Source: Cordilura impudica (Eukaryota; Arthropoda; Insecta; Diptera; Scathophagidae). Taken from it: a stretch of DNA of 64,000 nucleotides. The stretch covers positions 9,605,168 to 9,669,167 of the forward strand of contig OY821519.1 of the NCBI GenBank assembly GCA_963682025.1, written 5' to 3'. Under the pieces are notes generated by a model. The model had not been told where the DNA came from and made no database searches. It saw only the letters and a program-made list of their open reading frames with translations. This document shows, piece by piece, positions 21,641 to 32,252 of this stretch. The translations under genes were made by a program, and so were the position numbers. Position 1 is the first letter of the stretch. The number at the start of each line of letters is the position of its first letter.

Positions 21641-23216
21641 CAATAATATTTGCTCAAAATGATTACATATGTTAACTTGTTATACAAAAATTAATAAAAA
21701 CAATTTGTTGAGACAATTAAAACAATTTTTTAATAGAAATTTTGAACTAAAAAACTTTTTTTGTATTGAAACTTTTGTCTGACAATAATTTTGATTGTGC
21801 CAATATCAAACTTAAAGCAACTGCTGTGTTTTTTTTTTGTTTGATTTTGGTGACGCTTTCTAGTGTGTGAAGAAACATTTAAACAATTTAAGATAATGTT
21901 GTTGTTGTTGCTGTTGTGTCATTTGCGTTAGCAAAAGTAGTGGCAACATGCAAATGAGTCTTAATTAACTTGTTGCACGCCTTTGTCCAACATTTAACAA
22001 GACCTTTAAAAGAAAAACAGAAAAAAGGCATCTAAACCACCCGTAAAGCTGTCGAACAAGAAAAAGGTGTACAATCTCAGTCCAGTCAATTTAGGAAACA
22101 TGCCACTTCACTATCATTCTGAATGACAAACTACAAAAACAAACAAAAATAAACAAACTTCACAAACATTTGCAATCAGACAGAGTCTTTCAGAAACGTT
22201 AAACAACATACGGTTACAACAACAGCAACAACTTTGTTGAGTTGTTTTGTGAAGTTTTTGCCTTAACAATCACACGGAAATCACATTCAAGCCGCACATG
22301 TTGTTGTGAGTGTCATCGTAGTTGTTGGATTTGGAGCACAAGTGACCTTTGCCGAATGTTGTTGCCGATCCAAGGTAAAGGTAAACAGTAGCATTTGTTG
22401 TTGCTGTTGCATTGCCTTCCAAAAAAAAAAAAAGAAACAGAAATCTACAAGTGATATTTATTTCTTATCATCATCGTCATCATGTTGAGTTTGGTGGTAC
22501 TTTTTGGCGATTTTTTTTTGTTTCATTCTAAAAGCAAATTTATGTTAATGAATCAACCGAAAAACTTTACATGAATGAATGAATGAGGGAATGAATGAAA
22601 TAAAGGATACATTTCATGCAAAGGTGACCATTTTAAGTGTATTTTAGTAGAGCAAATTTAAGGTCTTAAAATATGTTCAGTTTTAAGTCAGTAGTCATTC
22701 TTACTTAAATATTTGTTAATTTTAAAAGTGTTTATAATTAGAGCCATAAATGATAATTATTTCATCTCCTTTTATAAGTTTTGTAAAATTTCAATTCTGA
22801 AATATTCAGTTTATCGTAAATGACCTAAAATAAATTAAGAAAATTTCATTTTCAAGGATTTTAAAAGTCAAAGAAGTAAATTTATGTTAATGACTGAAAT
22901 AAAGAATAAATTTAACTCAACAAAAAGACATGCCACCCAAAAAATATTATAAAATATTTTAAGATTTCCATAATAATAAAATAAAAATAATATGGAAACA
23001 ATAAATGTTCGGCTCATTCCGTGTCATCAATCACTTTCTATTGTAGTACCAACATTTGATATTGAGTCAGCCTAATAACATAGTGCAACAACCATTTTGG
23101 GAAGTGAAAAATTCTAAGTCAAGGCAAAAGTACTAGGGCAGCTTAATAAAACCTCTAAACAATCTGGCGTTGTAAAACTAAACTTTTGGTTAATTTGAAA
23201 ATTGATAATTTTTCAA
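21641..23216. other. Single-copy DNA with GTT/CAA runs, no gene
   Basis: GTTGTTGTTGCTG-type and CAACAGCAACAAC runs at 21899-21916 and 22217-22232 are typical of insect non-coding or intronic DNA. A hydrophobic frame at 22306-22380 follows an in-frame stop and has no start codon. No repeat family is recognised. Confidence 0.4.
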
Positions 23217-23590
23217 TTTATAATATTAATAGGAAAGGCGAATTCTTGTGACCGATGTAACTTTGTCAGTTTTCAACCGATTTTGACCAGATGTACCTCA
23301 ATCGAAAGGTATTTCTTTTTAGCTGTCCACCAGATTTAGAGATTTGCACCGTTTGGAACATTTTTTTGGAGTAAAGTTCATTTAAAATTCCTACTAAAAC
23401 CTACATAAGGTTATAGAATGCTGTGTGTGAGTTTATTAAATTTGTTAAAATGTTTGCAAAAATTGTTTATGAAAAGCCCTGTGTTGAATTGCAAAATAAT
23501 TTTGTACATTAACGACAATAACGCAATCGAATTTCAATATGATAATTGCATATTACACGCCCTGTGTTGAATTGTGTATTGCCTAACTTT
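23217..23590 (+). mobile_element. Helitron copy, 3' end lost
   Basis: Start TTTATAATATTAATAGGAAAGGCG (TC changed to TT) and a body most like the 9723-10178 subfamily, including ATAACGCAATCGAATTTC and the CCTGTGTTGAATTG repeat. No CTRR end could be located. Confidence 0.6.
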
Positions 23591-24299
23591 TCTCTCTTTT
23601 TGTTCGTATCAATTCAAACCAATTTTTATCAATTTAATACATCATTAACTCCAAATTTTTGGCCATAAACTACTGAAAAAATAAAGCCAAAGACAATTAA
23701 AAATGCTTCTGGACAATTTAGTACGTAATTTTTATATCGAAAATAACAATTTCTCTTTCAAAAATAACGTCTTTACTTGAGTTTTACGAATTGTAACTAT
23801 AAAAAGTTCAACGACACATATTCTTAACTCAGTTAACCATTTTTAAAATATATCCTAGCGCATATATATATGTTTCTTCCGTTCTTGTACTATATGCGAT
23901 TCGAACCGAAGGTTTTCCCCTTGGTCTTATACATTTTTCGATTAAAATTGAATGTTTATTCCTGAAAAACTGAGAAAAAACCATCGAGATAAGGAAAAAT
24001 TATAAAAGGTCAAACACAAAGTTTGGACTGAGAACACCAACCCCTTTGGAGATTTTACACTCTGGTCTAGTACTTAAATCCTGACTTGGAATTTCTCACC
24101 CCCCAGACAATGACGCCGATAATGTTCTACTAACTAATTAATTTTTTAAAGGTTTTTGTCTCTCAAATTCGATTAAGAATTTGTTTGAAATTAATTCAAA
24201 TTCAATTAATGATTTTAGTTAATAGAATAATAGTTTAACTGAAGAAAAAAACTCAATTAAATTTATCAAATATTTTAATCAATACTACAATTTCCTTAA
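23591..24299. other. AT-rich DNA, nothing recognised
   Basis: No gene, repeat or RNA signature was identified. Confidence 0.4.
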
Positions 24300-24677
24300 T
24301 CTATAATATCAATATGCTAGGCGATTTCCTGTGACAGATGTTTTGTTCTACCGTTTTATTCCGATTTTGACCAAGCATATATAATTTGAAAGGTATTCCT
24401 TTTTAGCCGATTTGCAAATTTACAGATTTTTTAATTTTTTCCTTTATTTTGAGTAAATTGCATTTAGAGTTGCTACTAACACATACATAAAATTATACAA
24501 TGCTATGTGTGTGTTTATTAAATTTGTTAATGTGTTTGTAATAAAAATGAGTTTGTTTTTTAGTGTTGATTTGTGAATTGGCTATAATTGGTTAGCATAC
24601 CTTTAGGGTCTTTACTTAATGAATAAATAAAATTTTCTAGAATTTGCACTCGAATTTCGAGGGCTGGAATCTGCTAG
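24300..24677 (+). mobile_element. Non-autonomous Helitron copy (378 bp)
   Basis: TCTATAATATCAATATGCTAGG start after A, CTGCTAG end before T. Perfect 3' hairpin CTCGAA-T-TTCGAG. Confidence 0.85.
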
Positions 24678-24694
24678 TTTAAATAATTGCACCC

Positions 24695-24930
24695 TATGAG
24701 GATACTGGTGATGTTTGTAACTACCAAAAATGCTTGACCTAGACACACATTTTATTATACTGATCGAGTGAGATTCGCCATATGTGTCGTTTTAACGATG
24801 TCTGTCCGTCCGTTCGTCCGTCACTCCGTCTATCTGGCCATCTGATAATGAGTCTTTTTAGAGTCAACACCATATAATTTGGCATATCTTCGACTATAAC
24901 CAGGTCACCTTGAATAATTCAAAGACGAGG
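24695..24930 (-). mobile_element. DINE-like 'beta'-type fragment
   Basis: Minus-strand tail of a beta-like element: GTTTGTAACTACCAAAAATGCTTGACCTAGAC followed by the TGTCCGTCCGTTCGTCCGTC microsatellite. It diverges after that and may be a separate subfamily. Confidence 0.45.
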
Positions 24931-26667
24931 TTTATGATTAATGCTAACGAATTTTAAAGCATACGAAATGAACTGAAATATAGAAGCCTCTTACCAAAAA
25001 CTGTGGTCAATTGCTTAAGATGGATAAAGTAAAAAGTTGAGCAAACTTTTGCAGCATCAACATCCGGTGTGTTATTTGAACTTGGGCGCCAAAATTCGCA
25101 AGGAAGAATTGATTTGGGATATGTTTGAGAATGCATTTAATTAAAAAAAAGACAATAAAGAAATCGAAATCAAACAACAAAAAACAAAAAAAAAAAAAAA
25201 GGAATTGATATCAGAAACGAAAACTGCTACTGGTATTATTTACAGGAACCACTTCAGCAGGGATAAACAAATAAATATTTGCATAATTTCGAAAGAGAGA
25301 TAAAAATGTATTCTTTTTTTTTTTTTTTTTTTGGAGAGCCAAAAAGGTAAAGGCTTGATCTTGTTTTTTCTTTTCTCTTTTTTTTTTGCCAACAACAGCA
25401 ACAGAAGCTGCATTAATAAAATAAAAAAATGTAACCAGATTAAGAAACAACAACACTTTCGCATTCATGCATTCATCCACTCATTCACTCATTCACTTAT
25501 TCTCAAAATCTCAAACACATTTGAAGCCAGCAGGAGATCCATACAAAGATTTGCTAATCTTTCTTTTCTTTAGATTGTGGTCGCTTTTTTTTGAATCTTG
25601 TTTGTTGCCAAAAGAAATAAGAAGGTAATCAGCATATGAAACACGATGTTAATTGCCTGATGTATGCGAAAATATTTGCTTAGTGATCTGCAAAAACAAC
25701 AACAAACATTAAGAAAGCCGGCTATAAACACTCTGTGGGATGTCCAATTCTTAAACACTTTTAGCCGAAGAAAGGACAACTTCACGCCTATTTAAGTAAA
25801 ATTACACGTTAATTACTAAATGGAAGATTAAATAGCAAAAAAAGTGCCTCAAAACTCTTTGGAAAAGTCAAGTAAAGATGGATGATGGATATGTTTTTGA
25901 AATCACCTTCTTTTCTTCTAATTAGCTACTGTTTGTTTGTTTTGTTTTCTTTTTTTTTTTTTTGGTTTATCCATTATTTTATCATGAGAAAATATCTTCA
26001 ACACGTTTCAAATATTAAGACAAGAAATTAAAAAATAAAAACCCTTCCTTAACGGTTTAGTTTGTTGGAAATTCTTAAAATTTTGTATAAATTTCTAGGA
26101 AAATGTTGAATGATTTTTTTTTGGTTTTTTTTCTCTCGAAATAACTTAAATGTGCATATATTAAACCAGATTCTTAAGAGATTTTAATATATGCACATAC
26201 ATTTCATTTGAATTATTTAAATGACACTCATGAAGAGTCGCGTGCCAAACGCACAACAATGATCGTTGTTTCTCGCTTACTGGTTGTTTTATCTTTTATT
26301 CTTTATTATTATAATTTTTATTGAAATGGGCTTAAAACAAGTAAATTATAATATTTAATTTAATTCTTTTGAAAAGGAACGTTTTAGTATCCTTCACTCC
26401 ATTATTCCGTTGGTAATGCTTTGTATCGGAAATCCGATACATGAAAAGTCATTTTAGTGATGGCCGGATGTCTGTTGACCTGTTTTTGACAGTTTTCATC
26501 TATTTTTACAATTACAATTTTTTTTTTATTTTAAAATTGTTTTCTTTCAAAATAATTTTAGGCTTCCAAATTGAGGTTAAAAAAAAACATTTTATTTTAA
26601 AATATTTTTCGAATATAATTTTTTAACTAAAAAAAATGTTTGACTAAAAAAAATTTTGATATAATAA
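24931..26667. other. Single-copy DNA, no gene
   Basis: It contains poly-A/poly-T runs, a CATTCATCCACTCATTCACT simple repeat near 25464-25500, and an inverted TATATGCACAT word pair near 26153 and 26191. No conserved frame is seen. Confidence 0.4.
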
Positions 26668-27140
26668 AAAACAAGAGAGGGGTCTTTGATACCCTCCACA
26701 TCTGTTTTACGTTTACATTAATATCTGGACTTGCACTACTGCATTATTTATACTAAATATAAACAAAATTTTTTAAAAAGCAACGATTTGATAACTTGAT
26801 AAACTTAATATTAAATTACAACACACAGAATTTTTAAAATTTTTTTGAGATGTCTTCATCTTTTTGCACATATCTCGGTACAATGAGGCCCGATTTACCC
26901 TTCTTTTAATACCAACCGGCTCGAGATAATGACAAACAATATTATCATAACCTTACTGGGGTAAATGGTTTGTTCTGTGAATGAGCATAATTTTGACAGA
27001 CAGACGGACAGACGGACATCGCTATATCGACTCGAGTTGTTATAACGATCAAGAATATATAATTATTTATGGGGTCGCAGATAAGTTTTTCGATGCGTTA
27101 CAAATGGAATGATAAACTGATGTACCCACCTGTGTCTTTA
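26668..27140 (+). mobile_element. DINE-like 'alpha' copy
   Basis: CAAGAGAGGGGTCTTTGATACCCTCCAC start, body with ATATCTGGACTTGC, the CAGACAGACGGACAGACGGAC microsatellite at 26999-27017, then ATCAAGAATATATA and GGTCGCAG. The 3' hairpin is degraded (GTACCCACCTGTG). No decamer array is present, unlike alpha copy 1. Confidence 0.6.
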
Positions 27141-27548
27141 GCTCAGTATTATTATTTAAATACTGCTGCCGATATTTAAGTTTTTGATTCTAACTAGCAG
27201 ATTCCAGCCCACGAAATTCGAGTGCAAATTCTAGGAAATTTTATTTTTTCATTAAATAAAGACCCTAAAGGTATGCTAATCAATTATAGCCAATTCACAA
27301 ATCAACACAAAAAAAACTAATTTTTATTACAAACACATTAACAAATTTAATAAACACACACATATGTTAGGTTAGGTTAGGTTGATAAGAGGAGCTATGT
27401 ATACACATAGCTCATATCCGTTATGTCTGGATATACACCTAAGCCAGTAGGTCGGCTTGTTGTGCGCTCTACGTCTCTACTTTCCGGTTATCTACCCCTC
27501 TTACTAACTTAGAAATTCGGTCTCATCAGCAAATTTCCTGAGTATTTT

Positions 27549-28223
27549 CTAGCTTATCCCCCTTAGACCCGTTAGGCCTGGTAAGATGTCGCTGGATAGA
27601 TATCTGACCCTTGTTCTCGCAAATGCAGGACAGTAACAGAGGTAGTGTTCTAGGGTTTCGTCATCCTCTCCGCAAGCTCTACAAACGGCTGATTCCGCCC
27701 GTCCTATACGGTATAGGTGAGCCCTCAGCTCAGAGTGTCCAGTGAGGATGCCAATTACCCTACTAAGTTCTACCCTATTCAGATTCAGGATCTCCCTTGT
27801 TCCTGTTGCGTTGGGAGAACCCCATAATATTTTTGTAACCTTACCCACGTCATTTTCTTCCCAAATTGAAACATGTGAACTGGTCGTCCAGTCTGCCAGT
27901 TCCAATTTGAGAGACTTGAAAGGTATTGGGTTTTCCAAATTTACTCTTTCCAGGAAAGATCCCTTCCTGGCCAGTTTGTCAGCAATCTCATTTCCCATTA
28001 TACCACTGTGTCCTGGGATCCAAACGATTTCAAGTCTGCCTCTTCTGGAGAAGTTTGAAATCTCCTCCTTACACTCGAGGATAGTCCTTGATCTAGTTTT
28101 GTCTGCGGATATCGCTCTGATAGCCGCTAGACTGTCCGTAAATATTTTCACGTCTCCTGGACTTGGGGAATCCCGTGCATTAATATACCTAATACATTCC
28201 TTTATCGCCACCAATTCAGCCAT
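27549..28223 (-). pseudogene. RNase H domain and zinc knuckle of the same element
   Basis: A 224-residue frame carrying an RNase H1-type fold: AELVAIKE (Glu at 3), FTDSLAAIRAI (Asp at 30), WIPGHSGIMGNEIADKLA (His 72, Asp 82). A CxxC-H-C cluster (C181, C184, H193, C196) follows. The first catalytic Asp (YTDAS) is in the preceding frame, and roughly 30 residues that should lie between it and AELVAIKE are absent. RNase H is thus separated from RT by a short deletion with a frameshift. In active relatives this domain is one polyprotein with RT and removes RNA from the hybrid. Confidence 0.8.
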
Positions 28224-30233
28224 GCAGACTAGAAGCGTCCGTATAGTAATATGACCCTGGAAGGTTCTGTAGAATATTCCCGTTCATCCAACTTTCCTTG
28301 TCTGGTATCCGTATACTGCAGGGTATATTTGTTGACACTTCCGCGATTCTATCACAGCTAATGTTCACTGTGTTGAGTCCCGGAATTTGGTCTAAAATAG
28401 TCTGGTGTCTGGTCATGTGGTCGGTGATATATTCCCCTGTTACCCTTAGTCGTAGCATGGCCAGAGCTGCCTCATATTTAATTCTAATCTCGATTGGGTG
28501 TATAGATAGAATATTCTCTAAAGCCCTCGTAGATGTAGTCCTTATTGCACCACTGATTCCTATGCAACAGAGACGCTGTATCTTTTGGAATGGTTTAATG
28601 TAACATTTCCTGTTCATTGATGTCCATATGACTATGGATGCGTAGGTTAGAATAGGTCTAACGACGCCTGTGTACAGCCAATATGTCATCTTCGGGTTTA
28701 AACCCCATTTTGAGCTTATAGCCCTTCTGCAGATGGCCCATACACGATGAGCCTTCGCGACCCTGCTCTCGATGTGGTTTTTCCAAGTAAGTTTTTTATC
28801 GAGAATCACCCCAAGGTATTTCACCGTCTGTGTGATTCTAATCGTTTTGCCCTGGAAGCGAGGTTCATCAAAGTCGATTATTTTCGTATTCCTTGTAAAA
28901 AGGCATATTTCAGTTTTCTCTGGGTTCACATTCAAACCCCTCGGTTGTGCCCAGTCATATGCTATTTCGAGTGCATTCGATGCCCTCCTACATAAATCTC
29001 TAGGATCTTTCCCCCTTAACAGTACCACTACGTCGTCTGCGTAGCAGACAGGTTGGAAACCCTTATTGGCTAGAATCCTTAGCAGACTGTTTATAGTGGT
29101 CACCCAGAGAAGGGGGGATAAAATCCCCCCTTGATGTGTCCCACAACAAACCTTGTTTCTTATTTTAATGCCACCAACCACGCAACTTATCCATCTATTC
29201 CCTAGCATGTGACTGATCCAGGCCTTAATATCCCGGTCAATGTCGAATCTTTCTAGGGATTGGAGTAGCGTATTGGTTGATACATTGTTAAAAGCTCTCT
29301 CTATATCAATGAATATGGCTAGGGTGAAGATTTTTAGATCAAAAGATCTTTCGATGTGGTGAACTACTTCATGAAGCGCAGTTTCCACTGAGCGTCCCTT
29401 TAAATAAGCGTGCTGTTTGAATTTCAACAACTCATTTGGGATTTGACATTTAACCATGTTATCGACTATTCGCTCCAAGGTTTTCAATAAGAAGGAAGTA
29501 AGACTTATCGGTCGATAGGCCTTTGGGTTCGCGTAGCTTTCCTTTCCCGGTTTTGGTATGAAGACCACTTTGGCCTCCTGCCATGCCCTGGGGGTGTACG
29601 CTAATTTTAGGCAAGCAGAGAATATGACAGCCAGACTACTACCAATTAAGTCCCCGCTTTTTTGTAGTAGAGCAGGAAAGACTTCATCTGGGCCTGCTGC
29701 CTTAAAAGGGGCAAAGCTTTGTATTGCCTTAATTACCATATTTTCGGTTATTTTATCATTTCTTTCCTCTCGATTTTGTTCCTCATTAGACCCTTCATAT
29801 TGTTCCCCATCGTGTTCCACGTTGGTTCCAGTTTGTCGGGACACATTGGTACCAATTGCTGGGTTCCTATTTGGCCCAAGCTCTTCGGTAAGAAAGTGTG
29901 TTTCCATCAATATTCTTAAGGATTGTTCCATTGATTCCGCCCGAATCCCGTCCTTATCGACTAGAGTTTCAGGCTGTGAATGGGTTTTCGATAAGAATTT
30001 CTTGATTTTCGAGACGTCATTAACGCTATCAACCTGTTCACAGAAAAGTTTCCAGGAGTTGCGTTTGGCTACTCGAATGCTTTTGTTGTATTCCCTGAGT
30101 TTGTCATGATAGTCATCCCAGTATACTACATGTTTTTTACGACGAGCCCTATTAAATAATCTTCGGACGTCCTTCCCAAGATTTATCAACTCCCCTGTCA
30201 GCCAGGGTTTCTCTCGGGGAGATCTCCTTTCCC
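28216..30233 (-). pseudogene. Reverse transcriptase ORF of non-LTR element (5'-truncated)
   Basis: About 670 residues. Residues 1-165 are the basic linker that normally follows the endonuclease. The RT domain follows: KAAGPDEVFPALL at 181-193, YRPISLT at 243-249, FIDIERAF with the first catalytic Asp near 311-318, GTHQGGILSPLL at 369-379, and the CYADD catalytic box at 400-404. The start lies in the target duplication, so there is no native start codon. The frame ends shortly after YTDAS, the first catalytic Asp of RNase H, because of a deletion and frameshift. The long open RT frame suggests a fairly recent insertion. Confidence 0.85.
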
Positions 30234-30449
30234 AAACACACACATAGCATTATATAATTTTATGTATGTGTTGGTAGCAACTTTAAATGCAATTTACTCA
30301 AAATAAAGGAAAAAATTTAAAATCTGTAAATCTGCAAAACGGCTAAAAAGAAATGCCTTTCAAATAATATACATTTGGTCAAAATCAGGATAAAACGGTA
30401 GAACGAAACATCGGTCAAAAGAAATCGCCTAGCCTATTAATATTATAGA

Positions 30450-31899
30450 TACCATGTAAATGTAAAGTTTATTGCTTTTATCTTTTGGCCAGTATTCATT
30501 ATAATTCCTTATATATTTTCTTTTTATAAAACACAATGATGATTTTGAATTAACTTCCATCTGAGAAATTGTATAATTTTTATATTATTAGAGTAGAAAA
30601 ACTATTTAGAAAACCCAAAGTCAGAGTAAGCAATCATACTTTTCAATGTTTAGAGACCCTAAACATTATGCGATAATAAAAAAAAAATATATATATATTT
30701 CGATAGAGTAAAAGTTTAATTATATGATCAGGTAGAGGCGTCCTGTTTCTCAAAACATGATTTAATTTTTCTTACCTTCGACTTCCATGTCTCTACTAAT
30801 AATGAATGTCACATTAGAGTGGTCCTTAAAATGAAAATGCGATTTTGGGAAGTGTCGGGTTCCAGTTTATTTACTTTCTATATGAAACTAATAAATGTGA
30901 AGTTTGGGGACAATCGGATGAAGAAAAGTTGCGCCGGAAATCGATGGAAAATTTCAAGTGTGTTTACATGGGGAAAATATGACTTTTTTCAGATTTTACG
31001 AATATTTTGCTGTACAGTTTAATTTTTTGGGACAAGTTGTTACATGAATCGATATCAGCACTATATTATCTTTTCAAAAAGCTACATAACTTCAAAATCG
31101 AATGAAAACTCGCCAAGAAATAGCAAATGCCCCAGAACACCTTTGAGCCAAAAAACACTAGTTCATGAAATTTGACGGAATTATTTTCAACTTTTAGAAA
31201 TTGATTAAAGCAATCATTTTTTTGTGGTCTCTATACCTATAGGCACTCACTTCCACTTTGTTAACCTATTGCGCAATGAGACCAATGATGGAATTTTTTT
31301 TTGATAACAAATTGAAAACTCCTTTTTCAAATTTTAAAAAATTTTCTTTAACAAACTTTTAAAAAATGTATCTGGCACCTTACCGTTTTGTTAAATATAT
31401 TTTAGAAATTAACTGTGTCAATTTTTAGGTAAATCCCTTTGACAGAATTTTTTTGACGAGGATTTTCTTTTTGCGGATTTCGAAAAAAATTAAATTTTTG
31501 TGAAATATTCAGTATATGTAATCATTCTAAATTCTTTATATCAAAAATTAATTCAGTTCCCTACTTTTAAATAGTCTATGGTTTTGGAAAAAATAATATG
31601 ACGCCGTTAACCCTTTTGGACTTGGGGTCACATATGAGCCCAAGCTATATAAAAATAATTTATTCAAAAAATTCAAATATTTTGCAAACACTTTTGTTGT
31701 ACAGGAACGATGTTGTTTATGTATGATTCTACTATCTGGAGTAAAACCCCTCTTTTTCTTCATTATTTGTTAACACTTTATTAAAATCTTTTATGAATTT
31801 AACGCCTGTTTCGGCAGTATCGTTTACTACAAATAATTCCTTAAATTTGACTCAAATTGCCATAAAATATAAATTAATGCATAGATTCTGGTCAAATTT
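30450..31899. other. AT-rich DNA, no gene recognised
   Basis: The segment from about 30810 to 31500 (AGAGTGGTCC... to ...GAAATATTC) has a more mixed composition and may be an unrecognised transposon body, but no terminal repeat or duplication could be found. Confidence 0.35.
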
Positions 31900-32252
31900 G
31901 GTGTGTGTGTATGTGTTTATTACACCCGTAACTAAGCAGTCCAAAAATAAACTCTGCAGGACAATTCCTAGTCATAGCCACCATATAAAGCTGCTTCCTG
32001 ATCTTCGCTTATATATATCGAAAAACGAAAATATTGCACCGCTTTTTCTCAAATTTAAATTGAAGATGTTTCTGCATAAAAAAAGCTGTCTTTACTAAAT
32101 ATGGTCAGGATTGGTCCATTTTTCGATATAGTCCCCATATAAATATAGTTTCCGATATGAACCTTTTCATATCTGCAAGCAAAACAATTAAAAACAATGT
32201 CACTCAAATTTGGTTCATGCTTATTTTCTACATCCAATTAATTGCACCGACT
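31900..32252 (-). mobile_element. DINE-like 'beta' copy 5, interrupted by Transib
   Basis: Minus-strand beta body (GTCCCCATATAAATATAG, CATGCTTATTTTCTACATCC). The Transib at 32253-34935 lies at its head. After the Transib the sequence resumes CGACTGTAAGATTTTCTT, which matches the outer edge of the beta palindrome. The DNA expected between is missing, probably through an earlier deletion between two ACCGA words. Confidence 0.55.

Larger units (their letters stand above)
27365..30233 (-). mobile_element. 5'-truncated non-LTR retrotransposon with RNase H
   Basis: Minus-strand element, 2869 bp, flanked by AAACACACACATA at 27352-27364 and 30234-30246 (13-bp target duplication). Its 3' terminus is three CCTAA units followed by CA, not poly(A). 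It encodes a reverse transcriptase and an RNase H with a CCHC knuckle. The gag-like ORF and the endonuclease are missing, as expected from incomplete target-primed reverse transcription. RT plus RNase H places it in the I/LOA/R1-type group. The exact clade is not determined. Confidence 0.85.
27194..30449 (-). mobile_element. Helitron copy split by a non-LTR retrotransposon
   Basis: The CTAG end is at 27194 next to A, and the TC end at 30449 next to T. The two halves, 27194-27364 and 30234-30449, together make a normal Helitron of about 375 bp. It is interrupted by the retrotransposon at 27365-30233, with a 13-bp duplication of Helitron sequence. Confidence 0.85.

Noticed and set aside
22306..22488. 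Hydrophobic frame followed by AAG-GTAAAG donor-like site as a signal-peptide exon
   Set aside because: The frame begins directly after an in-frame TGA and has no ATG; it is probably chance in GTT-rich DNA.
27365..27385. TTAGG repeats as telomeric DNA
   Set aside because: Only three units, at the 3' end of a non-LTR element bounded by a target duplication, so it is the element's tail.
27742..30109. Plus-strand frames of 66-183 codons
   Set aside because: Antisense shadows of the minus-strand RT/RNase H frames; no motifs of their own.
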